Positions 35,103 through 46,985 of a stretch of DNA of 64,000 nt are shown piece after piece. Made by a program: the position numbers and the translations under genes. The notes under the pieces were generated by a model. It saw nothing but the letters and a program-made list of their open reading frames with translations. It made no database searches and was not told where the DNA came from. This DNA is from Nemophila menziesii (taxonomy: Eukaryota > Streptophyta > Magnoliopsida > Boraginales > Hydrophyllaceae). Numbering within the stretch: the stretch's first letter is position 1; every line of letters starts with the position of its first letter. The stretch covers positions 7,688,001 through 7,752,000 of the forward strand of contig JARWIR010000027.1 in the NCBI GenBank assembly GCA_029959085.1, written 5' to 3'.

Positions 35103-35122
35103 GAGTCGTGTCCCCACGACTC
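35103..35122 (-). other. Second hairpin of F, upstream copy
   Basis: GAGTCGTG-GGGA-CACGACTC on the minus strand, an 8-bp stem with a 4-base loop, followed by a purine-rich GAGTTGGGGGTATGGGGA-like stretch. The same hairpin is at 59525-59544 in E. Confidence 0.7.
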
Positions 35123-35206
35123 GAAAAAGACTTGAAAATGAAACTGAAATTAGCAGATAAAGCATTTACATAAATGGTAAGGAAGAAAGAGAACATACTC
35201 TCGAGG

Positions 35207-36475
35207 CTATTGCCTCGCATTATCGACATCTAAGATAGTATTTGCTGGACCTTTCTTTAATTGCTCAAGGAGTGTCATGATATGCACTTGATTGACTTTG
35301 ATTTGTGCCACATCTTCGGCTAAGGAAGTTTGAGCTTCTTCGACTTTGTTTAAACGTTCCTCCATCTTCTCTTTCCAACTTAGCTCCTTTTCTTATTTTG
35401 AGACTTGCGTAGATCCCTCTCCTCTCAAGACTTCCATGATCCAAGAATTATCAATAGTACTTTTTTAAATTCAAGTTTCTCTTCTTCACCCAAAATTACA
35501 TTCGGTTTTCTCACAAGACACGTGACCAATGTAGGATATTTTACATTATAAATCGACCTAGGAGAGACCAAAAATCGCATCACCTCCTCAAAGATCAACT
35601 GTGCCACATCTACTTCTTCTCCTCTCAAAATACAATTCAAAAGTAGAGCGTTCTTTTTACTTACGTCGAAAATTATTGTGTTTCAAAAAACGTTAGGGTT
35701 AAGGAAATTGTGCCAAATTCTAGCATCCGGTTGAAGATATTTGTAAGGCCAAGGTGCCTTCAATTCTCCCTTATGTGATTTCACTTTCTCCTTGTCTAAA
35801 ACATGCTCAAAAAGTAAATTCCAATCAAAGATTCTTTGTCTATCCACCGCTTCCCTATATTTACATGGTCCAAATAATTTCTTAAACTGGAAGTGGTTTC
35901 TAATTTCTTCAACTATGAAAGGAACTAACTTTCATCTAATTGGAACACAACCTTCACTATCTCGGATAAAGTGTCCTAAGTAGAAATCTGAAACTAACTC
36001 ATGACATAAATCAGAACGTCTTACCATGAATGTAGACCAACCTTATCTTTCACCAAGCTCCAAGAATCTCTTGTACTCTCCTTTACCAATTTCTTCATCG
36101 AATACTCTCTCATAAGCAAAAGGTAGGCAATTATAGGCTGCTCTATGTGATAAGACAACCTAATCCCATAACAACCTATTTATCTACAACCTCTTTTATG
36201 CATATAAGAAAGCTATCATGGCCTTTGAAGCTTTCTCTTTGTCTTCGGGTGTAGGACCTTTGAATTGGAGAGATTGTGTTGTCTTCTTCACAAAAAGGTA
36301 AACCCTTTTTCCTTTTGAATCAAACGCAGCTAGCTCACCTCTCTTTACAAAATCTATTTTACCCTTTGTATTGGAACTAGAACTTTTCTCACTTGATTTA
36401 TTCTCGATAGAAACCCAATACCTTGATTTTCTTCATCTCCCTCTTAGTAGATAATGTTTCTGTTCTTTTAGTCAT
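35207..36475 (-). pseudogene. aORF of element F
   Basis: It starts at 36475 (ATG after a TTGAG context, as in E) and ends at 35207 with the DNARQ stop. It aligns with aORF E along its length: the C-terminal frame 35640-35425 reads MNCILRGEEVDVAQLIFEEV. Several stops and shifts break it. Unlike E it still has the block of about 40 bp around 35840-35880 that E lost. The C-terminal part is rich in E/K/Q heptads and probably forms a coiled coil. Confidence 0.72.
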
Positions 36476-37465
36476 CTCAATTAACCTCCAACTCAAAGCT
36501 TTAACCACTCTTAAAAATTGAAACTCTTGATTACTGGTTGAACAAGCTTTATTGGGTTAGGAAAGGTGTTTTGATGATGATTCTCTATATGGGTAAGATG
36601 GATTCTTGATGGATTGGTATGGGTCTAAGAAATTGTTGGATGAATTTTTGAAATTTAGGCTTTTTATTCTTCAATTCAATGTGTATTGGTAAGATTTGGG
36701 TGGTTGAATCTTCTTTGTATTGATGTGGAGAGAAGATTTGATGTGTTTTTATGGTGATTGGGTAGTGTTTTGATGTTTGGGGAAGGTTTATGAATCTTTA
36801 ATGGAGTTGGGAGAGGTTTGGAGAAGAAATAGAGGCTTAAGGATTGTAATAATCGCAATAGACTAACCTCTTCTTCTTTATAACCTAAAAACTCACTTTT
36901 TTCTTTCTCCAGCGGTGCCGGCCGGTATACCAGCCATATGGGTCGGCATGCCGGTGCTTCTGTTCCTTGAAAATCATGTTGCGGCAAAAAGCACGAATCG
37001 TGCACACGTGGGCTCAGGTTTTGGTCTTGACTGGCATACTGACGTAATGGCCCGACATACCGGTGCTGCTTGCTTTCGAAATTCGACTCTCGCCAATGAA
37101 CACGTGACGAGTACCCGAGGGCTCAGGTTTTGACCTGTCCGACATACCGGCGGAATAGACCGGCATACCGGTGTTGTCATCGTTCGAAAATCACCTCTCT
37201 GCAAAGAACACGAGACACGCACACGAGGGGTCGTGTTTCTGACCAGCCGGTTTACCGATCGTATGGCCAGCATAACGGTGGTCAGATCAGAACATGCCCA
37301 AAAAAATTCGTTTTTCCATCCCAAACTCGATTTCTTTAACATCTGAACATCAAAAACACTAATACCTTTCTTAAATATGCAATATTAACTAAAAAGAACT
37401 AAACTAAACACAAATTAAAAATATAAAAACATATAAAATTGCGGGTTGTCTCCCGTACAACACTT
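36476..37465 (-). repeat. Leader of F aORF with CCGG-type palindromes
   Basis: Palindromic or near-palindromic cores of the CCGGTATACCGG/CGGCATGCCGG type occur at about 36911-36956, 37040-37065, 37138-37175 and 37240-37280, spaced like those of spacers A and B and each near a GTCAGAAC- or AAATCATG-type stretch. 36476-36900 is an AT-rich leader without a gene. Open frames over 36915-37342 are repeat artefacts. Confidence 0.65.
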
Positions 37466-38011
37466 TTATTTAACGTCTTCTAAAGTTAGACGCGTTACAT
37501 CTATCAAGATTTGCAAATATAGCCTCCCCAACAACGAGCAAGGCTATGAACATCAACTAATATGCGCTTGATCCCCTTCTTGGGTCTGATCTATATCACC
37601 TTAGCTGAAACAACTTTAGTGACTACAAATGGTCCCATCCACGAGTCTTTGTAACTTTGTGGCCTATTTTCTGGTTTGTGGGCTTTCCATAAAACGTCAT
37701 GGCCAACCCCAAACTCAATGTTTGTCTCAGTATCCACAGGCTTTTCATGAATCTTCTCTTTAGGGACTTTGTGATGCGAAAGGCTGTGGATGATAGGAAC
37801 GGTGGGATCTGAATTCCTTGGTTTCTTACCCTAAACATAGAATGTCCCGAATACGTTCTTAGCATGAAGGGTAATGGTCCCTTCTTGGAAGTTGATTATG
37901 CTCTGACTTGTGGCCATGAAAGGCCTTCCAAGTATGATTGGAACCTGCTTATCTGCATCGAAATCAAGTATAACAAAGTCAGTAGGATGGTGATATTACC
38001 TGATCTAACTA
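37466..38011 (-). pseudogene. Protease end fused to integrase C-terminal module, element F
   Basis: The minus-strand reading gives the end of protease (QVPIILGRPFMATS type), a linker, and then the integrase tail with VGHDVLWKA and WMGPFVVTKV. RT, RNase H and integrase core are absent. The stop TAA is at 37468-37466, followed by GTTGTACGGGAGACAAC. The structure equals that of E at 56886-57417. A TAG and a TGA-type change break the frame. Confidence 0.75.
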
Positions 38012-38860
38012 TAACACGACACTGAGATAGATAAAGTTATGTTAGTGAACTCTTTTGATCACATAAATGATGTGATATAAATTTAAAGGGGTCAGAGTTA
38101 CTGAAATACGATACAACAAATTATTAGTTTGTGGTACCGCAGGATACGTAACGAATGAAAATTATTTGAGCAATTATCTACCCTAACAGGTTATTAATAA
38201 CATATGATCGTACGGTTGCCGGTCGCACGACCTATTTGAAAAGTATGATGATACTTTGATGCAAGTGTGTATATGAGAAGATAGTGGGATGTTGGTACCA
38301 CAAATTGACATAACTTAATTATGGACGAGTGGGAGAATATAAGAAAAATAAATAAATAATTATGTATAATTATTTTATTATTTTGTTAGTCCTCCAAAAG
38401 TAAGTTATAAAGTAAAAGGTTATTAATTTTGAAAAAAATTAGTAGCTATGGAATTTTAAGTACCAGATACTTGTATATCTGATAAAACTTCCTAACCACC
38501 CATACTGTATATAATATGGAGGTTGGTTAGAAGAAATAACAGAATTCATATTCATATGAACGCTTCTCTTTTATTTTTATTCTTTTCTCTGCCATTCACA
38601 AAATATACACTAATCAGAAATCACAAGGATCTTAGGTTGTGGAAATAGATGTCTTTCTTCCAGTACGAAGATCCACAACCGCAAGATCAACAGATTTCCA
38701 GACGATTCAATTCCGCTGCTCTTCAAAAGGTATTCTGTAAAAACCTCTTGTTATTTAATTCAAATCTAATTAAGTATTACATTTTTTATTATGACCAAGG
38801 GGTTTTCTTTAATTTTCTTCACTTCTTATGATTATCCTAAGGGGTAATAGCTTCCATTAC
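38012..38860 (+). mobile_element. Copia remnant M: 3' end and LTR
   Basis: 38012-38330 matches, in inverted orientation, 41057-41320 of copia L (shared blocks: TAGTGAACTCTT, GGGGTCAGAGTTACT, TTATCTACCCTAACAGG). A purine tract GTGGGAGAA at 38329-38337 is followed by an LTR-like stretch with a TATA box at 38506-38518 (TGTATATAATATG) and an end near 38720-38860 that I cannot fix. It cuts element F on the left. Pol is absent. Confidence 0.6.
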
Positions 38861-39043
38861 CTAAGTTCTGCACAAATAACACACAAATTACACGTGAAAG
38901 GTCACAAAATAGCAAAACACCTAAAACTAGACAAGAAAGTGTGAAGTATGAATAAATGGGGGAAAATCCCGAAATTAAGTACTAAATACCCCTAAAATGA
39001 TATCTCATGACTAGATTATTCTATCACATTCATGGAGACATCA
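38861..39043 (-). mobile_element. Athila LTR fragment next to element G
   Basis: The 5' end of an LTR: TGATGTCTCCATG at 39043 and AAATGATATCTC about 45 bases inside, the usual terminal repeat. Only about 180 bp remain; the left edge with M is uncertain. It is followed outward by the G polypurine region, so it was the 3' LTR of G. Confidence 0.65.
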
Positions 39044-39945
39044 AGACCCACAACTCAAAATTGTGTCGTCCCGACACAATAATAATGAGAGCAGTAGGGT
39101 AGTCAAGAAGAAGAAGAATAAGAAGAAGAAGAAAAAGAAGAAGAAGAAGCAATGAATGATCCTAGAGCAAAATATCTTAAAAGTATCATGTAGTAATGTC
39201 AAATAAATTATGCACATACACACTTAATATACACATAATTAACAATCTATAGATTCAAATCCAGATTAAATTCGCAATGCCAGAAGGAGCGTTTTCACTT
39301 AGCTCGTGTTTGGCGGCTATAGGGTAGTCATAGGTCCTAATATAGTATCCAATGGTCCACCTAACTATGCCCTAATTGTTTTTAATTGTTCCTCAACCAA
39401 GTAGCTAGAAATCATAAGGTATTTATGGTTATAATGTTGGCTTAGAGACAATATTATATATATATATATATATATTAGGATAATTAAAAGTGAGCTTTTG
39501 GATCTCTCTTCACATTCCATCAACGAATCGCCCTAGAGCTTGAGTTTTACTCGAAGATGTTCTCACTCAACCCAATTTTTTTCGGATGCTTCTTAGCATA
39601 ACATTCTCAAATAAACCAATAACATCTTTTCATGATGATTACATAACAATCTCCACTTTTCCAGTCCAAATCATATTAAATCTTTTTCATAATCTTTCTA
39701 AGTTGGCCATGACTCCCTTTTTGAGGTGAGCTGTCATACTAATTTTCTCATATTTCTTTTCAATATATAATTTTTTATTTCTTTTACCCTGGCAAAGTGT
39801 TACAAAAAAACTCATCATCATCAATATTATCGTAGTCACAATTTGATTCCCAATGTTCCCTAATTATGAAACCCACCACCCCAAACTCAAGCTCTAAAAC
39901 AACTTGTCTCCGGTTTGTAATTTGAGTGCGGGTCATATGGATAAG
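39044..39945 (-). other. 3' noncoding region of Athila remnant G
   Basis: It begins with the purine tract and hairpin TTGTGTCG-GGA-CGACACAA at 39061-39079, then a (GAA)n tract (39105-39149) and a (TA)n tract (39456-39475). Further on, blocks match the 3' regions of E and F (CTCAAGCTCTAGGGCGATTC, and the TTGGGGTGGTGGG purine motif near 39869-39893). It ends where LTR H begins. No gene is seen. Confidence 0.7.
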
Positions 39946-41056
39946 TGGTGGTGGTCAGAGTGTGATAAAATAAAAGATAAATAAATAAGAATAGGACACT
40001 CTAACTTCCACGTTACTCACTACAAGTATCACAGGTCGTATGCAAGTTTTAATGATAAGTTAAGATTCGTTCTCATGGACTTAGTGTGGTATACGAATGG
40101 ATTAACAAGGAAGCTTAGTAATAAATAGCTCAATGAATTAAAAGACATGAAAAGTACATATGAATAGTGATTGAGGAGAACAATTATTAAACTGAAGACA
40201 AAACAATAAATAAAAGATATAAGAATAAGATGAGAGATATAAAGCTTATGTTTGGTAGTATGCACTTATCCTTCTATTTCTTCTACTAGTTAATAAGGGT
40301 GATTAAAGATCATACATAAGTAGCCAAGATTCTATATTCCTTCTAACCCCTTTCCGGGTGGCTTAGATGGTGGCCTAACAATTACCAGGGGACTTGGGTA
40401 AGGGGACCCTGTGCAATGATCAGTGGTCAAATCTCAAACCCTAATGACTATCTAGCTAGGCAAGCCCTTCCGGATCACTACCACACACTAGATGCTTATG
40501 TGATGTTTCAATAATTAGACACCCCTTCTAGGTGACCATCTAACTACTATTAAGACAGTCCTAACGTGATCAAGATTGAGGCTGGCAATAAGTCAAAGCA
40601 CATAAAAAAATATGGTTAAAAAGCTAGAATCAATTAAAAAAGGTTTTCCCAAAATCATTGATAGAAGAAAATAGAATTCAAAGACTATATATATGCAAAA
40701 CCCGAGTTATGGGAAAATTAGTTCATGCTAACAAGAAATAAAGTAAAATAACGATACATACGGTCAACTAACTTCTCTTGAATGACTTCTATGAAGAATA
40801 ATACTAAGGACTAGGCAAGGACATATTTACAATGATAAGAGGGTGTATTTATAGGTTCTAAAAAGTCCCTAGGTCAAAATTAGTGAGTGAAAGGTTAGTA
40901 ATTTGAGTCCAAATCCAACTCAAATTCGTTTCCAAAAATATCGGAGAGGATAAACACTACTCACTGTTATGATCATATCTTCTTCGTTATTAGTTTGATA
41001 TTCGCCGACTTTATATTGAACAACTGCATCGAAAAGATATACATTTACTCGTTTGG
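39946..41056 (-). mobile_element. LTR-3 copy H, truncated
   Basis: The 3' end is at about 39946 (CTGACCACCACCA) inside the G 3' region. It matches the split LTR at 20735/27372 up to TCGAAAAGATATACA near 41046, then changes into copia L. Its 5' end, about 500 bp, is missing. Confidence 0.7.
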
Positions 41057-44000
41057 CAAATAGGTTGTGCGATCGGCAAGCATACGAGCATTCCTTTTGC
41101 TATAAACCTGTTAGGGTAGATAACTGCTCAAATGATTCATAGTCCTTTCGTATCTTGCAGTTCCCTAGACTAAATATTATAATATCAATACCATAGTAAC
41201 TCTGACCCCTCAGATTCCATATCACATCATCTTTGTGATTGTAAGAGTTCACTAGCATAATATCATGTCATATTCCTTGATGGCTTACATGATTGGTCGA
41301 CCTGCACGCATACAATTTGATATACACTTTAGTCTTCCTTTTGCACTTGAATCTTTCTATAATGACCTGTTTGCTTTCGCAGACGTATCTCATTAGGTCG
41401 AATTATTCATGACCATCGATAATATGCTAAAGTAGCAAACACCAGATCAAAACATCAAAATTAAGTCAAAAGCACTAAGGGTAATACTCAAAGGTCTCAC
41501 ACAATGAAGAAACATTGATCAATTTTTCACTTCTTTTTGGTCACATGCACACACGGTATGACTTGCGTGCTACGATATTATTCATTTGTTCATGTTATAT
41601 GTCATGTATCCATTAATATCGTATAGATATATAATTAGACATTCCTCGTTGTCTAAAAGAATCCTTCAATTGATCAACCCTCTCTAATCAATTAAGAATT
41701 GCATATATGGCTTAATAAATTAAGTAGATAGTGGGGATCTACTTCAGTCACAAATTAAAATTAATATGTTGTGCTACATGTTTGTGATATAATCTTAACA
41801 TTTGTTAAGGCGACTTTTGTAACTCACGTTCTTTACATGAAGGATTACTCTTTTACATGAGTTAGTCTCATCCTTGCGCATCCATTAATGCCAAAAATGA
41901 TTTCTAGTGTGAGAAGGCCAATCATATTCTATCTGACATACTTATCCATACATATATATATATTACCACTCAATAATGGAAATATAAAATTGCATATTGT
42001 TTTGCAGTATACACAACAATATATAGATCCAACGTGATCTGGAATTGCATAATTTGCAATTAGTTCCAAAAATATATTCACAACAATATCAGGTATGGGT
42101 ATTAACTACAAATCCATATTCTTATGTGCAATAATGTCTCTTATCATGATATACTTTATATAAATATGTTTGGTTATAATGTAATACTATGTGCCCATCA
42201 TATAAGCCATTGTCATTTCTCTATTATAGTATTTCAAAATTGAACTCCCACTATCACTTGAGAATCATAAAAGTAAAAACAAAGTTGTAAACCAAACAAA
42301 TCTTTTGAATTTTAGTTGAGTAAGCAACAAACTCAACATTCACAATGGATATAGAAATATATAGGTTTGATTCTTCCTACTTCATGGATATAGCACAATC
42401 TTTCAAGAAGAATACACAACCTAAAGATATTTACACTCATCCATTTTGTTAAACCAATTAACATATAGATATACTTTAGGTGTAAATATTATATAAAAAA
42501 TATATAGCATGAGCCCTAATCCTTTTAAGGCACCTCATTGCCCATATTTCAGGTTTTCAATGCTTATGCCCATAGTTTCATTTAAAATGTACTAAATAAA
42601 CCAACGACATAACCAATGTCTGGTTTAGAAAACATCATTGGCAAATGGATAACTAAACCCAAGGCATAACAAACTGTATGGCCTAGTGCACATCATGACA
42701 TACATAATATTATTATTGGTACTGTAATTACTAATATGGCATTGTTGACCTTCTTTGTTTCATTTATGGAGTACTATGACTCATAAGAAAATTATAGCTT
42801 ATGCTCGGAGCTATTTGGAGTGTTAATGACATCAAAGTCTACCAAGTAAAAATGTTCATGCATCTTCTTGATGTATAGTTCTTGAGATATGGACAACAAA
42901 CATTTTAAAATTCTTTAAGTAATAACATCAAGAATAGGACTCACAACTCTCATACCTGTCACATCAACAAAATATAATATAACAACTTCTTAATTTTGAC
43001 AAATCATATGTCATTCCTAACTTGTAGGATATCATCTAAATAACGAGATAAATTCACAAACTTTTCTTATGGAACTTTTGATATGTAGACCGAGTGATCT
43101 TCACATATCATTTCAAAAACTAATAATTTAAACGACTCATGAATCTCTGAAAATCACTGTCTTGGGTATGTTAAAGACCATAAATTGGCTTCTTCAAAAT
43201 ACACAGTGTATTTTCTTGGCCTTTAACATCATATGTAAATATTGTTCCTTTATATTTATCCCTTTTTTATTCTCCACTGATAAATGTAGTTTTGACATCC
43301 ATCTAGTGCAAATCATTATCAAGATGCACCACAATAGCTAGTATATAAATTAAATGAGGTAAATCTCTTAACAATAGAAAAAATGTTTATCCTAAAAAAA
43401 TACTTCTTCCTTGTAATATAGCCTTTTTTCCATTAGACGAGATTTGTACCTCTCAAATGAAGTGTCTAGTTTTCTTCTAGTTTCATATATTTATTCTCAA
43501 TCACTTTGTGTTCTTGGGAAGATCAACCAACTTTCTGAATTGATATCTCTTCACTGTCTCCATCTTTCCTAGTAGGATATGCAGAGTTCATGTACTATCT
43601 GAGGTTCTTCTTTGTCTTATGGATATATCATACAGATTTATCCATGGATCTTAAATCGACAACAAAAAAATATCCATTGATGACTTCTTCTAGGTGAAGT
43701 TATTGTGAAACAAATTCACCAAATGATGCAGTAATTTCTTCGAGTAAAAAATTGAGGCAATCTTGCTTTCCTCTTGCATATGGTACCTTATCTAGTAACA
43801 CATTTAATTGCATACATCTGTTTTAACCTCATTTAATTCATGTAAAATGAGATTTTCGACAACCACACCTTTATTTAGGAAAAACACTACTATCCAAATG
43901 TAACATCGTGTAACTCCGTCTTAACAAATTCCATCATTATGTTCAACCTTGAACACATATCCTTTAGAGACTTCGAATATCTTCCAAAGAAATATTTCTT

Positions 44001-45286
44001 ACCTTTTGTGACCCAACTTTCCATACTCATTGGATAAGTCACAAGCGTACCAATCCCCATGAGATCAAGTATGAAAGGTGATATTTCTTTTCTCCATCAT
44101 TCGTACAGAGTTTATGGAAGTAACTTTGTGGGTACGCGAATAATAATATGAGTAGCAATAAAAACTTATCTCTCAACCATATATTGAGTGATTGATTTGA
44201 GCAATCATACACCTTATTCAGGAGAGTTACATTCCTCCTTTTACCTACTATTCCATATCGTGGCATGTGAAAAACCATACAGTTATTTATTCTCATTCTC
44301 ATCACACCCTTCTTTAAAATCCGTCAAATAGATATCCGTGATCACGGATTCTTCTCAAGGTTTTACCCTCCCTCTATATCTGATTCTCAATTTTCTAATT
44401 AACAAATTTGTGAAGCATCTCAGTGCTTCTAATTTGCAATCACTAAACTGTGTGAAATCATCTATAAGGTGATGAAATAGTATACCCAACATCTTGTTAA
44501 CTCAATGAGTTAACAGATGTTAGCATGAATCAATTTCAGCCGATATTGAAACTAAGCTTTCCAAAAAAAAAATCACATTACTTTTGTTACTAGGTAGTTC
44601 CACAGTTTGGCCAAATAATTTCATAAAGTAAATAAAATGAATATCCTTCACCAACAATGTGGTTCTAGTCATAACCATTATGACATAGCCTAATATTTCA
44701 TAAAAAAAATCAATATCTTTAGTACTATAAAAGACATTCATAGAAAATCAACTATATTAAAAAAATATTTCTTGTAATCAACCTTTTCCAAATACCAAAG
44801 AACCATTTGTTTTTAATACAGATCCATATTATATAGGGCACTTATTGTTTTTCATGAACATGGGTACTAAACTTAACCCCAGAAGAAAAAATGAATGAGA
44901 CCAAATTCTACAAAAATGTGTGCACCTAAGATATCATATAGATACAAGGTTTGACTACTTCGCAAGCTCAACTACTTGTGCCAAACCATTGACTTCAACA
45001 TTATTGTTGTAATCTACATATATCCATCTTATACCATTCCATTTTCAATAATGGTACATTGTATAGGTTTCTCAATGAATTGTCATAGATCTATTTCTCC
45101 TAAATTCACAATACACATAGCATAAGATCGATTAGCAACATGTTGCTAGCAACAAATACAAAAAAATCATAATAAGGAGATAATGCTACTATATTAGGCT
45201 CGCAAGCTAAGTGACACATCTTGTCACAAATGTAGAATCTCATCTTACTCTTTTATTTCTTATGATCACACATTATTTTCTTGTGA
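41057..45286 (-). pseudogene. Decayed copia pol of element L (part left of E)
   Basis: Heavily mutated, but the minus strand shows copia order. Around 45150-45260 is a possible Cys-rich gag end (FYICDKMCH). 44305-44100 shows an integrase stretch (PRYGIVGKRRNVTLLNKV). 43570-43050 is RT (VDLPKN, RYKSRLMEKGY, a DLD/WMSK region, SQFMVFNIPK). 42400-42080 is RNase H (VNVEFVAYSTK; KHIYIKYIMIRDIIAHKN, where copia has KHIERKYHLIR). 41057-41600 is the 3' untranslated end shared with M. Stops are in every frame. The element continues at 62507. Confidence 0.7.
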
Positions 45287-45291
45287 CTATT

Positions 45292-46828
45292 TGATGTCTC
45301 CGAATTTGTGATGATTTAATATTAAGTTAAGACATCATTTTTAGTGTTTTAAAAGTCTATATAGTTGATTTTCACATGTATTAGTGCACTTTCCTATTTC
45401 TAGTCTTGATTTAATGAATTATTATTTTTAGACCATATTGGGTTTAATTATTTATTTAGTGTGAAGCTTTAAAGATATATAGAGATTAATTATATGCCAA
45501 GTCAATTCTAAGAGATAAAGGAAAGAAGATATACAATGAAATTGGAGAAAAGAAAGGAAAAACTAGGATATGGAAAGATAAAGTTGTCAAATAAATCTGA
45601 ATTCCAGCACCCACGACCACAAATGGGCTTATATCTCAAAATCAGTGAGGAATTTGGAAGAATGGTCAAGAGAAAAGTTAAAGATCTTTCCGAGACGAAC
45701 GTTTTCGACTATTGAAACACATCAAACGGATAAGACTTGAAGCAGTTATGACAAAAAAAACGGGGCTGGTTGTTACCTTTTCTATATTTTAGGGTTACGA
45801 ATTTGAGTTGGGCTAGAAGTCCATTACTTGTCTTCTATTCCAATAAAACGAATTAGGGCTTCTCTACACCTACAAATACATCCTTATATCACTTGTAAAT
45901 CATCCTTGCCTCTCATTAATTAGTCCTTAGGTTTATTATCATTAGAGTTACTGAAGAGAGCAAGATGAATTCTTTTCATCAATCTTTTAGTTTATTTCCA
46001 TCAGGTATGAACTAATTTTATCATAGCTTGGGGTTTTCATTATGCATAATCTATGAATTCTATTTTATTTCTATCTAAGTGTCTTTGGAAATTATACTTT
46101 TTAATCTGATATTAGCTGCTTACTCATATATTTGTTTATGTGTTTTGAATTATTGTCTGTCCTAAACCTGATCACTTTAGGCTTTCTTAATAGTAGTTAG
46201 ATGGTCGCCCGGAAAGGGTGTCTAATTACTGAAACACCACATAACGTCTAGTGTCCGATATTGGTCTTGACAACACCGATTCTAACTAGATAGTCATTAG
46301 GGTTTGTTTTCACCACTATCACCATGTTTGGAATTTAACTTAGGGCCTTGGTAGCGCTTGATAACCCTAAGCGTATACTGTCTCGTGGTTGTGTCGTAGC
46401 CCCCCTAGTCTCTCTCAAGGTCTAAGGTATGGGAATTTAGAATCCTGACTAAGTATATAAGAGCTAATTATCTCCCTTATTAACTAGACCTGATAGAAAG
46501 AATTAGAAGGATTAGTGCATACTAGCAAAACCTAAGCTATATCTCTCATCTCATATTTCTCGTATTTATTTTATTGTCTTTTATTTCCATTAGTTTCATT
46601 CATTATCTCACAATTATTCCTATTTATTCTATTCCTTTTAATTAATAACTTTCTACTCGTACTATTTGCTCATTTGTATAATACACTAAATCCCTGAGAA
46701 CGAACTTTCGTATCATTAAAACTTGCATACGTCCTGTAATACCTGCAGTATTGTGCTTGTCTAGGGTGAGAGTGCATTGTTTTCTGTCTTATTTTTATCT
46801 TATTTTTATCACACCCTAGGCGACACCA
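45292..46828 (+). repeat. 5' LTR of element E (LTR-2)
   Basis: 1537 bp, TGATGTCTCCG to GGCGACACCA. The TATA-like box of the 3' LTR (CTATAAATAC) reads CTACAAATAC here at about 45870, a T-to-C change that would weaken the promoter. Confidence 0.9.
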
Positions 46829-46834
46829 AATTTT

Positions 46835-46852
46835 TGGCGCCGCTGCCGGGGA
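46835..46852 (+). other. Primer-binding site of element E (tRNA-Asp type)
   Basis: TGGCGCCGCTGCCGGGGA, six bases after the LTR end. Identical to the site of A. Confidence 0.9.
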
Positions 46853-46985
46853 CTTGTGTCTCGTTAGCGTGTGGATTATCAATTTCGAGTATTAGTTTTT
46901 AATTAATTTTTTATTTTTCAGTTTTTATTTTTATTTTTCCAGATTTACGCTTGTGGTTTGCTTTAGTCTTTTTCAGGTTTCAACA

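Larger units (their letters stand above)
33638..35206 (-). other. 3' noncoding region of element F
   Basis: Between the aORF stop and the 3' LTR. It ends with a hairpin (33655-33673) and the purine tract that primes plus-strand synthesis. A second hairpin with a purine tract is at 35103-35122. A block near 34120-34260 matches 60385-60550 in E. Otherwise no gene is seen. Confidence 0.65.
32101..38011 (-). mobile_element. Athila element F (RT/IN-less family), 5' part missing
   Basis: Minus strand. From left to right on the window: 3' LTR (32101-33637), 3' noncoding region, aORF, palindrome leader, then the protease-integrase tail. It is cut at about 38011 by copia M, so gag, PBS and 5' LTR are not present. 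It sits inside aORF N; the flanking five bases are CAAAC (32096-32100). Same family as E. Confidence 0.82.

Noticed and set aside
36915..37342. ORFs of 69-122 codons on both strands in the F leader
   Set aside because: They cover the palindromes between pol tail and aORF and have no counterpart in E as protein.
39041..39223. Minus-strand ORF with a poly-Phe run
   Set aside because: Produced by the (GAA)n tract; low complexity only.
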